A stretch of 58,266 bases of DNA from a virus, in the IMG/VR virus record IMGVR_UViG_3300042924_001589, positions 1-58,266 of that record; one strand, given 5' to 3'. Shown one piece after another: positions 8,410 to 16,338 of the stretch (positions are counted from its first letter, which is position 1; the number at the start of each line of letters is the position of its first letter). The notes under the pieces were generated by a model. It saw only the letters and a list, made by a program, of their open reading frames with translations, made no database searches and was not told the DNA's origin. The position numbers and the translations under genes were made by a program.

Positions 8410-8811
8410 TTAGGCGGCAACAGCGCCGTTCAAAGCCACAATGCTCCAACCAACTGACGTGTAGATCAGCATCGCACTTTCGCCCACACCCGTGAACGTG
8501 ATCGTGCTGAAGCCAATCTTCGTGGTCGGCGTAAGAACCGCCGAACCGCCATCAACGGTGTGGACAATAATCTTAACTTCACCCACAGAACCATTAGCCA
8601 ACGTCAGGGCTTGCGCAGCACCCGTCGTGGTGAGAGAAGTGAATGCATTGACGATATCTACCGCACCAGCGCCAGAGAGCGACTGGGTGCCAAGAATAAC
8701 GTCCTTGCCAAAAGAAGAATTAACAGTTACGGCACCAGTGCTGCCATCAACAGTGACGCTCTGAAAGCCATTTTCTGATCTAACCGGGCCATTAAAAGTT
8801 GTGCTAGCCAT
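8410..8811 (-). CDS. Putative small virion protein
   Basis: 133 residues, beta-rich, with 'VDGSTGAVTVNSSFGKDVIL' and 'GVGESAMLIYTSVGWSIVALNG'. The middle ('SLTTTGAAQALTLANGSVGEVKIIVHTVDGGSA') resembles stretches in the fibre-like protein at 2164-3315 ('ATTGGQSLTFKQGSSGATVTV', 'ESAIIYSDGAG'), so the two may share a small beta domain used in head or tail decoration. It is the first gene after the capsid terminator. Confidence 0.6.
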   Translation of the reverse strand: MASTTFNGPVRSENGFQSVTVDGSTGAVTVNSSFGKDVILGTQSLSGAGAVDIVNAFTSLTTTGAAQALTLANGSVGEVKIIVHTVDGGSAVLTPTTKIGFSTITFTGVGESAMLIYTSVGWSIVALNGAVAA

Positions 8812-8895
8812 TTAATCTTTCCTCACATGCGAGATACCCATATCCGTCTGCATGTCGTCAGCCTAGTCTGTCTGATATGGGAGGTAAACCTAGGA

Positions 8896-8927
8896 TAAAG
8901 AAAAAGAGGGGGTCTTGCGACCCCCTC
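8896..8927 (-). terminator. Rho-independent terminator after the major capsid gene
   Basis: On the minus strand a 9-bp GC-rich stem (8906-8914 with 8919-8927) closes a GCAA tetraloop and is followed by TCTTTTTCTTT. It lies 12 bases past the capsid stop codon. I see no strong promoter between it and the next gene, so partial read-through would set the high capsid-to-tail transcript ratio. Confidence 0.88.
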
Positions 8928-8938
8928 CTATTTGCTTC

Positions 8939-9847
8939 TTACGAAGCGCCGGGCGATCCGAAGATGCCAAGCGGATCAGACACGCCGAACGAATAACGCT
9001 CGCGGGCCTTGTACCGCACATTCCCGGTATCGAAGTCTCCGTCCATGCTCGTCTCAAGAGGCGCGCGGACAAAGTGCTTCATGCCATTGGGAACGTCGGT
9101 CATCAAGAACCAAGCGTTCGTGTCAGTCAGGTAGTGGTTCACAGAGAACCCTTCCGGAATGACACCCATCGACTTCAGGGCGTTGATGTCGTTGTCAGCG
9201 GTCGCCGGACGGAGTTCCGTCGCGAGGATACGCTGAGCTACGAACATCAGGTCAGGCGGAACGATGAGCTTGCGCGGGCGGGCAGCGATCAAAAGACCAC
9301 GCTCGTCCGTCCAGTCAGCGATCTGAATGACTGCCGCTTCCAACGACGTCTCGTTCAGGTCAGTCCCCGTCGCAGGACGGTTGGAGTTGACGCCACCCGA
9401 CACCAAGGGGTGCGAGGTGCTGAACAACGTAACACCGTCGCCCGACTGGTACGTGTTGAAGCCAGCGTTCAGCGGGTAAGCCGCCTTGACTTGCTTCGTG
9501 TACGCCATCGCACGAGCGAGAGCCTTGGTGTAACGCGACGAAAGCGAGTCATAGAGGTTGTCCTCCATGGCTTCTTCCGTGATCGCGAAACCCATAGCAA
9601 TCGTTTCGTGGTTGTAGCGAGCGGTGAACGACTCTTGGGCGTTGTCGTAGGAGATCGCAGAGCCTTCGTTCTTAACCGGCGCAGCGCCGAATCCCGAAAG
9701 CTTCACTTCCTCTTCGAACGAACGCTCGGAGTTTTCCGTCTCATAGATCTCCGCATGCTCGTCTTCGTACTTCTTGTACTCAAGGCCGAACAGGGCGTTA
9801 AGGCCCGGAAGGAGTTCCTTGAGCAACTGTGCGCGTGAAATTGCCAT
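8939..9847 (-). CDS. Major capsid protein (HK97 fold, Mu gpT-like)
   Basis: 302 residues. The pattern fits Mu-like major head subunits: N-terminal 'LLPGLNALFGLEYKKYEDEH', then 'SFEEEVKLSGFG', 'ITEEAMEDNLYDSLSSRYTK', 'FSTSHPLVSGGVNSN', 'ARPRKLIVPPDLMFVAQRIL', and a C-terminal 'YRKARERYSFGVSDPLGIFG'-like segment typical of gpT proteins. It assembles the icosahedral shell. It follows the putative scaffold gene and two small proteins and is followed at once by a strong terminator, as expected for the most abundant virion protein. Confidence 0.85.
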   Translation of the reverse strand: MAISRAQLLKELLPGLNALFGLEYKKYEDEHAEIYETENSERSFEEEVKLSGFGAAPVKNEGSAISYDNAQESFTARYNHETIAMGFAITEEAMEDNLYDSLSSRYTKALARAMAYTKQVKAAYPLNAGFNTYQSGDGVTLFSTSHPLVSGGVNSNRPATGTDLNETSLEAAVIQIADWTDERGLLIAARPRKLIVPPDLMFVAQRILATELRPATADNDINALKSMGVIPEGFSVNHYLTDTNAWFLMTDVPNGMKHFVRAPLETSMDGDFDTGNVRYKARERYSFGVSDPLGIFGSPGAS

Positions 9848-9862
9848 TGCTAGTTACTCCTA

Positions 9863-10435
9863 TTAAACGCCAGTGAGCGTGGTCAACTGGTGATTGTTGA
9901 ACTTAACAATCACATCAGTGTACGCATCGCCTACTGCGCTATTGGGGCCATCCACAAACGCGACAATACGCAACGGGAGCGTATCGGTCGTGTTGATCGT
10001 GGAACCATCCAGAGCGTTCTTGCTGTTACCGATAGCGGTAGAGCCAGCCGTCTGAACGATAGCCGCATTGTTACCCAGAGCCGTCTGAGCGAGAGTCTCG
10101 TCAGATTGAATCTGGAAGACCGCCCACGGATCATCAACAACGTAGGCGAACGCATCGGAAGCCACAGTGCCGGTCGGCCAGTACTGAGCAAACGTGAGTT
10201 CCTTCGTCGTCGGATTCGTATAACGGCAGCCGACAAAAACGCCGATCGGGGTCAAAGTGGAAGTTCCGGTATCTTTTTCAACAACACCGGTGGACACCAG
10301 CTTTACAACGTCGCCGTAGAAAATGTTAGCAGCATAGCCGCTAGCAATCTTGTAGCTGTTGAAAGCATTGTTGTCCGGACGACCACCAAGAACGCCCACG
10401 GGCCGCATCCCATACGGGGTAGCAGTGCTAGACAT
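9863..10435 (-). CDS. Putative capsid decoration or head protein
   Basis: 190 residues. 'ATPYGMRPVGVLGGRPDN' at the start, 'YAANIFYGDVVKLVSTGVVEKDTG' and 'PIGVFVGCRYTNPTTKE' are features of a conserved protein located just before the capsid gene in many environmental phages. Predicted mostly beta. A capsid-associated role is inferred from adjacency to the capsid gene; no function is established from sequence. Confidence 0.65.
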   Translation of the reverse strand: MSSTATPYGMRPVGVLGGRPDNNAFNSYKIASGYAANIFYGDVVKLVSTGVVEKDTGTSTLTPIGVFVGCRYTNPTTKELTFAQYWPTGTVASDAFAYVVDDPWAVFQIQSDETLAQTALGNNAAIVQTAGSTAIGNSKNALDGSTINTTDTLPLRIVAFVDGPNSAVGDAYTDVIVKFNNHQLTTLTGV

Positions 10436-10481
10436 ACTTGATACTCCTATTAATTAAAAAGACGGCTGCCAGGAACCATTC

Positions 10482-10940
10482 CTAGTTGCCGCCACCAAAC
10501 GTGACTCTCGTCTTTCGTTCCGGCTTGAGCATCGGCATGCGCGGGTCGTTTTCACGCAGGTAGTTGTTGTCGATAGAGTTCACTTGCTGCTCGGCCTTCT
10601 GTGCATAGAAGTCCTGGCGAGCTTGTGATTTTTCCACCGGCATCTTGCATAGCAAGAGACCACCTACTTCAATTGCTCCACGCTTAGCCCACTCCGAATT
10701 GTGATCAGACATGATCTGCAGTTCGGGATGATCTTCAGCTCGTACAGGCTCCCAGCCCTCACGAAGGCGCATGGAAGTGTTTTTGTTATCTAGGTTACCT
10801 AGAGATGCAGTACGTACCCACCGAAATACCCAACCGTCTTGCGGGATGGGATCTGGCAGAACCGAAGGGGGTTTCCAACTCTCAGGCCGAGTTTCGTTAG
10901 CACGAGTTTCAATTTCGCGAGGTTTGCGCACATTAGCCAT
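10482..10940 (-). CDS. Conserved phage protein of unknown function, head region
   Basis: 152 residues, hydrophilic. It contains 'PIPQDGWVFRWVRTASLGN' and then NKNTSMRLREGWEPVRAEDHPEL, a conserved pattern in small proteins beside scaffold and capsid genes. The C-terminus ends 'KTRVTFGGGN'. It overlaps the scaffold-like gene by 8 nt at 10933-10940. It may be a minor head component. Confidence 0.6.
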   Translation of the reverse strand: MANVRKPREIETRANETRPESWKPPSVLPDPIPQDGWVFRWVRTASLGNLDNKNTSMRLREGWEPVRAEDHPELQIMSDHNSEWAKRGAIEVGGLLLCKMPVEKSQARQDFYAQKAEQQVNSIDNNYLRENDPRMPMLKPERKTRVTFGGGN

Positions 10941-12003
10941 TTTTCATCTCCTTCATAACTTGCATGGCGTACTGTTGAGGAGTCAATCCAAGTCGCTTGG
11001 CGAGGGCAACTTGCGTGGCCGTCAACTGCACTTTGCGTGGGGCTGATCCGGTATTACGAGTAGCCGGGGCCACAACGGGCATCCGTTTGGATGCTTTTTT
11101 CGGGGTCGCAGTGCGAGCTTCGACTTCTTCTGCCTCATCAGCATCAAAGTCTGACTCATCATCCTCCGAAAAACGGTCAGGGAATACCTGACGCATTCTT
11201 TTATTGATGGCGTTGTAGTACTCATCCGTAGATGCGAAGTCGACACCATTCTCCGAGATGAGCTTCTTGTGTACGCCATAAGCCAAACTGGTCATCTCAG
11301 GGTCTTGGCCAAACCACTGATTCTCTGACTGCCAACGGGCAGCTCGCGGATCAGGTCTTGGCACTGATTGGGCTGCTTGCTGAAGGACATTCGGCGGAGC
11401 TTGCTCTGCCTTGGTCTCTCGCAGCTTTGCAGCAATTTGACTAGCGTAAGTCGGAGCGGCTGCCTCAGTCAGCTGTGCGCGAGTTAAACTCTGTTGAGCC
11501 TTGACAATCGCATCAGCATCACCGGCTTCATGTGCGCGGCGCAGATCAGATTCAGCTAATGAAGCGGCAGCTTTAGCTCGCTCCACAATCTGCTGCTGAA
11601 TAGCCTTCTGGCTGTCCGTGACAAGAGCAGAGAGACGCTTGTTCTCTTCCTGCACTCGCTGGGCATACGTAATGGCTTCATCGCGCAATCTGGCAGCATC
11701 TTCTCGCTGCCGCCGTTCCTCGTGGTAGTCATACTTGAGCTTATCGATGCGCTTCTTAACTCGCGCACTATAGCTCTCTACTTCGTCATTACCCTCATCG
11801 CTTTCCTTTACGGCCTCTGCCTTCTTCGGCTTGCGATCCTCTGGCTTGCGAGGATCAATGACTTCGACCTTGATTTCGTCGTCTTGATCGGAGTCGCCTG
11901 CTCGGGGAAGGATTTGGGTTTTGATTCCGAAGAATTTGCTTTCTTCGGACTGAGGGGCAGAATCTTCTGCCACTGATTCAACTTCATTGTTCTCGGTACT
12001 CAT
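10933..12003 (-). CDS. Putative scaffolding protein
   Basis: 356 residues. An acidic, disordered N-terminus (about 1-75) is followed by a long charged coiled coil (about 80-180, 'KKRIDKLKYDYHEERRQREDAARLRDEA...') and a basic C-terminal end ('PRKVQLTATQVALAKRLGLTP'), the usual layout of phage scaffolds, whose basic C-terminus binds coat protein. It lies between portal and capsid genes, the normal place for a scaffold, and overlaps the GroES-like gene by 4 nt. Confidence 0.7.
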   Translation of the reverse strand: MSTENNEVESVAEDSAPQSEESKFFGIKTQILPRAGDSDQDDEIKVEVIDPRKPEDRKPKKAEAVKESDEGNDEVESYSARVKKRIDKLKYDYHEERRQREDAARLRDEAITYAQRVQEENKRLSALVTDSQKAIQQQIVERAKAAASLAESDLRRAHEAGDADAIVKAQQSLTRAQLTEAAAPTYASQIAAKLRETKAEQAPPNVLQQAAQSVPRPDPRAARWQSENQWFGQDPEMTSLAYGVHKKLISENGVDFASTDEYYNAINKRMRQVFPDRFSEDDESDFDADEAEEVEARTATPKKASKRMPVVAPATRNTGSAPRKVQLTATQVALAKRLGLTPQQYAMQVMKEMKNG

Positions 12004-12395
12004 ACTCGCTCGACTCCACGCGGGTCATCAACCACGGCCTCAACCGAGTCGTCATTGATGATGCGGAACTCTTTGCCATGAATTTTGACGCGAGTGCCGC
12101 TGTATGCCCGAAACACCACCCAGTCACCTTCTTTACAGTAGGCGCCAGTGGGGAATCGCTTTTCATCCTTGTAAGCATCCGGCCCGAGCTTCAAAACAAA
12201 ACCCACCACGGTGGCCACTGTTTCGTTGCGAACGGTCTCAGTCGCCTTGAGGATGCCACCTTCCGTCTTTTCTTCGACTTCCGGTAGAGCAATCAAGAGC
12301 TTAAATCCCTTCGGGTCGGGCAATTGCGTTGCCTTCTTCTCAGGGGGCGATTTCGCTTCTTTTGGAAGCGGATTAACGAGAGCAATACTTGTCAT
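12000..12395 (-). CDS. GroES-like co-chaperonin
   Basis: 131 residues. After about 28 extra N-terminal residues comes a Cpn10 fold: 'GFKLLIALPEVEEKTEGGIL', 'VATVVGFVLKLGPDAY', 'GAYCKEGDWVVFRAYSGTRV', 'HGKEFRIINDDSVEAVV'. Residues 41-55 match the mobile loop, with GGIL where GroES has GGIVL, the hydrophobic part that contacts GroEL. Known phage analogues (T4 gp31) adapt host GroEL for capsid folding. It overlaps the scaffold gene by 4 nt and lies two genes upstream of the head cluster, so capsid folding is the likely task. Confidence 0.85.
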   Translation of the reverse strand: MTSIALVNPLPKEAKSPPEKKATQLPDPKGFKLLIALPEVEEKTEGGILKATETVRNETVATVVGFVLKLGPDAYKDEKRFPTGAYCKEGDWVVFRAYSGTRVKIHGKEFRIINDDSVEAVVDDPRGVERV

Positions 12396-12438
12396 TACTA
12401 CCTCTTTGCGTGGAACATTCCACGTTTGCGCTAAATCA

Positions 12439-12630
12439 TTAGCTATTTTCGAGACGATCCTTAATGTCTAGGATTTCTCGTTCTGCAAGGGCTAAGCCCT
12501 CGATTACTCCGCACAGTCTTTTGTACTCTGCGAAGTCTTGGCATGAACCCGTAGCGACATTGTCTGCATACTCGTTCATGTATTTCCGGAGTTCTGATCT
12601 CAAAAACTCCAACACTTGTTCAGCTTGCAA
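12439..12630 (-). CDS. Small helical protein between portal and co-chaperonin
   Basis: 63 residues, entirely helical and charged (MQAEQVLEFLRSELRKYMNE..., IEGLALAEREILDIKDRLENS). It lies 6 nt after the portal stop. Small helical proteins at this place occur in related environmental phages, but I cannot assign a function. Confidence 0.6.
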   Translation of the reverse strand: MQAEQVLEFLRSELRKYMNEYADNVATGSCQDFAEYKRLCGVIEGLALAEREILDIKDRLENS

Positions 12631-12636
12631 GAGAAA

Positions 12637-15114
12637 TTACTCTCCAGTTATGCGACGGCCTAATTCTAGGCCCACATCCACACCTTTTTGCATCTCGTCG
12701 GAATCGATCTGCTTGCGATCGGTTTCTGCGCTGATGACGGTGTCGATCATACGCTGTTGTACTGCTGCTTGTGCAACTCTCTCTTGTGAACGGATGCGTT
12801 CGACTTCGATAGCGTTGCGAGCAGCAGAGTTTTGAGCGGCTTGGTTGAGCTTGGCAGCAGCTTCCTGAGCTTTTCTTTGCACATCCGCTGCCCGAATCTG
12901 CAGTTCCTTTTCCTTCTGCATGACAATCGGGTCTTGCAGTAGGTCTTGGTTTTTCTGCATCTCGGCAATTTTGGCCTGAGCAATCGACATCTGGCTTGCA
13001 GCTGCTGCAATGAGCGGGCTGAGTCGCTTCTCGACATCGGCTGGCAGCACTTCGCCTTCGGTCGGCAGCGGGATACCCATCTGCTTTTCGACATCTTGGC
13101 GATACTGGAAGGCCAAGTGTTCGCGCACATGCGCATCGAGAGCGGCAGCCATGACCGGGAACGCCGGTGTGTTCTGCAGCATCTGGAATGCTTGGCTTTG
13201 CGAGAGAGACATGTGAACGGCAATGTGAGCCGCGTGATCTTGGTACGCAAAAGCCTTGATTGGCTTCTGATTGATCACGTTGGAGTTCTCTTGCACCGGG
13301 TCTACCGGAATTTCCGACTCATCCGGCTTAATGATCTCATCGACATTTTTGATGCCCATGCTTTCGAGCATCTGGCGGTGCAGCACCTTCATGTCATACA
13401 GCTGCGGCGCGGTCGAGGAGAGCTGCAATGCTGCCTGACTCTGCATAATCCGCTGAGCCATGCTGTTGGCATTGGGGTCACTGACCGGAATGACATCAAT
13501 ACGATCGTCGAAATCTTCGGACTTAACTTCGACGCCACCCTCTACTTCGTAGGGATATTCGGGTTCGTCGTAGTCTTTGATGATTCCTGAGAGGAGCTTT
13601 AACTCCTGTCGGAACGAAGCATGCAATCGCGCCTGAATTGCACTCATGACCTTCATGGTGCGTTCAAGGATGGCGAGCGTGGTGCCGACCGGAGCCTCGG
13701 CATTCATGTCCGCCACCTTCATATCGGCAAGGGAAGCAAAGCGCCTACCCTCATCGATAATGTTATTCAGAAGGCTATAGAGAACCGCCGATGGTTCCTT
13801 GTACGGAAGGAACGTGATGTTGTCGCGGATACTGCCACCCGGGACATCGACATCACGGAACTCACCCGGTGCGATAGGCGTGTCATCGCCTTTGATGCGA
13901 AGACCACGCGCCTTTAGGCCGCCCGGAAGGTTGGACAAAGTGCCTGCATCCACCAACTGCCGCAGGATGCTGGTCGCACTCTTTGCCAACCCACCAATCA
14001 GGTGGATGAGGCCGAAGGCATAGAAGCCCACCCCCGGCAGATAGCGGTAATGCACAAAATGATCGCGCTTCTTCTTTAGTGGATCGGACTCGTCCCAGTT
14101 GCGACGAATCGCCAAGATCTTTCGGGAACTCTTGTCGATAGTCACGACGTAAGGCAGTGCAATCCCCGTCTGTGACCCATCCTCGCCTTGATCTTCAAAC
14201 CCTGCAAGATCAAGATCAACCAGCATTTCAATAATCTGATACCGGCTATCGCCCTCTCCACCCGGTGACACACCGGACAGTTCGTCCTCTTTGGTGCGAA
14301 TGTCGCTGGAGATGTTGACCGGATCAGCTAAATCGATGTCGCGGTAGAACCCGCCGACTTGCAGCTTGCGAACATCATTGCGCGTCTTGCGCATGACATG
14401 CGATACACGCTCGGCAGTCTCTAAATCGCTAGCGCCGTAAGAGACCACAAGGTCTTCAGCCGGCACAAACATCGACACCGGACGATTTAGATGCGGGTCG
14501 AAGTAGACCTTGCGGAAAGCACTGCCTGCCAAAGCCAGCGAGAACAGCATTTTCTCCGTCTCGGAGCGATATTCCACCATCCGCTCGGTGAGCAGATAGT
14601 TCATGTAATCCTGAACTCTGACCGCCTGTCGGTCTTTCTCTTCGGTATGCTTACCAATGACCACACCGCGGACAGGGCCTTGAGCCGGGAAGATTTCGGT
14701 AATCGCCTGCGCTTGAAATCTTACGACTGCCTCGGTAAGAAGCGGGTGGAACACACCGCAAGCACCCGGCCATGGCTCAGTGCGTTCTTCGATCTTAAGG
14801 CCAAGTAGGTTTAGACCATTAACATAGGTCTTTTCCCAGTCTGAACGGGAGTCCTTATCGGATTCAAACAAGCCAACCAGTTCGTTAGAGAGCGAAGAGA
14901 GATCCCCATCACTCATGAAGTCGGCAATGTTGGCATCATGATCGGTGGCAATAGCGGCTTCAGCGCCATCGAGATCAATCTCAATGCTGCCATCTTCATT
15001 GATCGTCATGGCCGGGGCAGCATCGCCCATCGCAATGACATCGATCTCAAGTTCTGCGACTTGAGCATCAGGATCATCTGCAATTAGCGGAACCAATGCC
15101 TTGTCGATGGCCAT
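12637..15114 (-). CDS. Portal protein (P22-like, long form)
   Basis: 825 residues, the size class of P22-type portals. Features include the acidic N-terminus, 'SDWEKTYVNGLNLLGLKIEERTEPWPGACGVFHPLLTEAVVRFQAQ', then 'FPAQGPVRGVVIG', 'LALAGSAFRKVYFDP', 'VPAEDLVVSYGASDLETAERVSH', and a long C-terminal coiled coil (about 700-800, Gln/Ala/Lys-rich) that would form the barrel inside the head. As the dodecameric portal it is the DNA entry and exit ring and the docking site for TerL and adaptors. Two helical accessory genes and TerL lie upstream. Confidence 0.85.
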   Translation of the reverse strand: MAIDKALVPLIADDPDAQVAELEIDVIAMGDAAPAMTINEDGSIEIDLDGAEAAIATDHDANIADFMSDGDLSSLSNELVGLFESDKDSRSDWEKTYVNGLNLLGLKIEERTEPWPGACGVFHPLLTEAVVRFQAQAITEIFPAQGPVRGVVIGKHTEEKDRQAVRVQDYMNYLLTERMVEYRSETEKMLFSLALAGSAFRKVYFDPHLNRPVSMFVPAEDLVVSYGASDLETAERVSHVMRKTRNDVRKLQVGGFYRDIDLADPVNISSDIRTKEDELSGVSPGGEGDSRYQIIEMLVDLDLAGFEDQGEDGSQTGIALPYVVTIDKSSRKILAIRRNWDESDPLKKKRDHFVHYRYLPGVGFYAFGLIHLIGGLAKSATSILRQLVDAGTLSNLPGGLKARGLRIKGDDTPIAPGEFRDVDVPGGSIRDNITFLPYKEPSAVLYSLLNNIIDEGRRFASLADMKVADMNAEAPVGTTLAILERTMKVMSAIQARLHASFRQELKLLSGIIKDYDEPEYPYEVEGGVEVKSEDFDDRIDVIPVSDPNANSMAQRIMQSQAALQLSSTAPQLYDMKVLHRQMLESMGIKNVDEIIKPDESEIPVDPVQENSNVINQKPIKAFAYQDHAAHIAVHMSLSQSQAFQMLQNTPAFPVMAAALDAHVREHLAFQYRQDVEKQMGIPLPTEGEVLPADVEKRLSPLIAAAASQMSIAQAKIAEMQKNQDLLQDPIVMQKEKELQIRAADVQRKAQEAAAKLNQAAQNSAARNAIEVERIRSQERVAQAAVQQRMIDTVISAETDRKQIDSDEMQKGVDVGLELGRRITGE

Positions 15115-15121
15115 GAATTAC

Positions 15122-15559
15122 CTATTTGACGGGGCCGCCGACAATCCATGCATCGCATGTCCTGTCACCAGCACACTTAAAATGAAAGAACTCACAATAC
15201 CCTAAATTAGATGCTTCGATAACATCTTTGGCATTGCTTTCATGCGGCTCATCACCACCCTCTATCCCCTTGGTGATGCACTCCATCATCTGTGGAGTCT
15301 GGATAAAGGCGGCACAGTTACCGCATCGGGACTTCTTGGCTTCTACTGCGGGAACCATCCACATATCTGACTTCGCTTGCCAGAACTTGCGGCTTGGTTC
15401 GTTAGGATTTAGTGGGCCATAACCATATTCCTTGATCGCATGGTTACGGTTTTTCAGATTTACATGGACATCTTGCGTGGCAACCGGGCAAGCCTTGAGT
15501 CCTTTCTTGTAGGACTTGCGAATTTCGCTGGCCACTGCCTCGCGTTTAGCCGATGCCAT
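15122..15559 (-). CDS. Cysteine-rich phage protein of unknown function
   Basis: 145 residues. The C-terminal half has a metal-binding arrangement: CGNCAAF (about 79-82), a further Cys at 'MMECIT', then 'GYCEFFHFKCAGDRTCDAW'. Six cysteines in this layout suggest a zinc or iron-sulfur site. It starts at the base where the 15559 gene stops, immediately before the portal gene. The same Cys pattern occurs in hypothetical proteins of other phages; role unknown. Confidence 0.6.
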   Translation of the reverse strand: MASAKREAVASEIRKSYKKGLKACPVATQDVHVNLKNRNHAIKEYGYGPLNPNEPSRKFWQAKSDMWMVPAVEAKKSRCGNCAAFIQTPQMMECITKGIEGGDEPHESNAKDVIEASNLGYCEFFHFKCAGDRTCDAWIVGGPVK

Positions 15560-16326
15560 TAGATCATCTTCCTGTCTATGTAAACCTTCTCTACATTGCC
15601 GCCAATAGCCTTTCTTTTAGGGGCCATAGCAGTGCTTATGAAATCTACTAACGCTCTATTTCTTGGGTGGCTCACTGCCTTTTCAAATTCGCTCAAAGAG
15701 TCAACATACTGTTGGCTGCTTTCGTAACCGCTGTTTCCAGTTCCAACCCAAGCAGATCCGAGGGGTATGCCAAGTCTCTTGGCCACCTTGTCTTTATTCG
15801 CCAGCCTTACTGCAAATGCAGCTGCTTGTCCGGTAATCCCTTGCTTCAGAAGCTTTTCGTAAAGCTCCCTGTCACCTTTCATGGCAGGATCATAGTTTAC
15901 ATCGTTCTGAAGTGCGTACTTGACACCCTGTGGATCACCCTCAAGGGCAGACTTTGGCACAACAGGATCTACGCCAAAAACACCAGACATTCCCTGGCCT
16001 TCCTTCAAGGCTAAAGCAGCAAGCTGCTCAGGAGATAACTGTGGAACTCCATACGGCTCCCCCAGTTTCATCGCTCTTACTTTTGCGTAAAGTTCCGGGG
16101 CATTTAGCTTTGTTGGCAGAGTTTCTATTCCACTTTTCCCACCATATTTTCCCGTGGGATCTGCCCTATAGCCACTAACATTGTCAGGGAAGGCGTCTAG
16201 ATTTACATCTAACCCTTTTAGCCAGTGACCCAGATTAGTCTGCCTCTCCCATTCTTTAAGACGATTCTTTTCAGCAATCTCTTTTCTAATGGTTTCGCGG
16301 CTCTTTGGAGGGTTTTTTACTGGCAT
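15559..16326 (-). CDS. Phage protein of unknown function next to TerL
   Basis: 255 residues, soluble. The middle contains 'LSPEQLAALALKEGQG' and 'GITGQAAAFAVRLANKDKVAKRLG', then 'GSAWVGTGNSGYESSQQYVDSL', which could be a degenerate lysozyme or transglycosylase-like helical domain, but no clear catalytic glutamate-based motif can be fixed. It lies 12 nt after TerL and overlaps the Cys-rich gene by one base. Confidence 0.55.
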   Translation of the reverse strand: MPVKNPPKSRETIRKEIAEKNRLKEWERQTNLGHWLKGLDVNLDAFPDNVSGYRADPTGKYGGKSGIETLPTKLNAPELYAKVRAMKLGEPYGVPQLSPEQLAALALKEGQGMSGVFGVDPVVPKSALEGDPQGVKYALQNDVNYDPAMKGDRELYEKLLKQGITGQAAAFAVRLANKDKVAKRLGIPLGSAWVGTGNSGYESSQQYVDSLSEFEKAVSHPRNRALVDFISTAMAPKRKAIGGNVEKVYIDRKMI

Positions 16327-16338
16327 TGTTGCAACCCT

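Noticed and set aside
8915-9838. 307-residue plus-strand frame opposite the capsid gene
   Set aside because: Perfect shadow of the capsid gene with an Arg/Val-rich composition typical of antisense frames.
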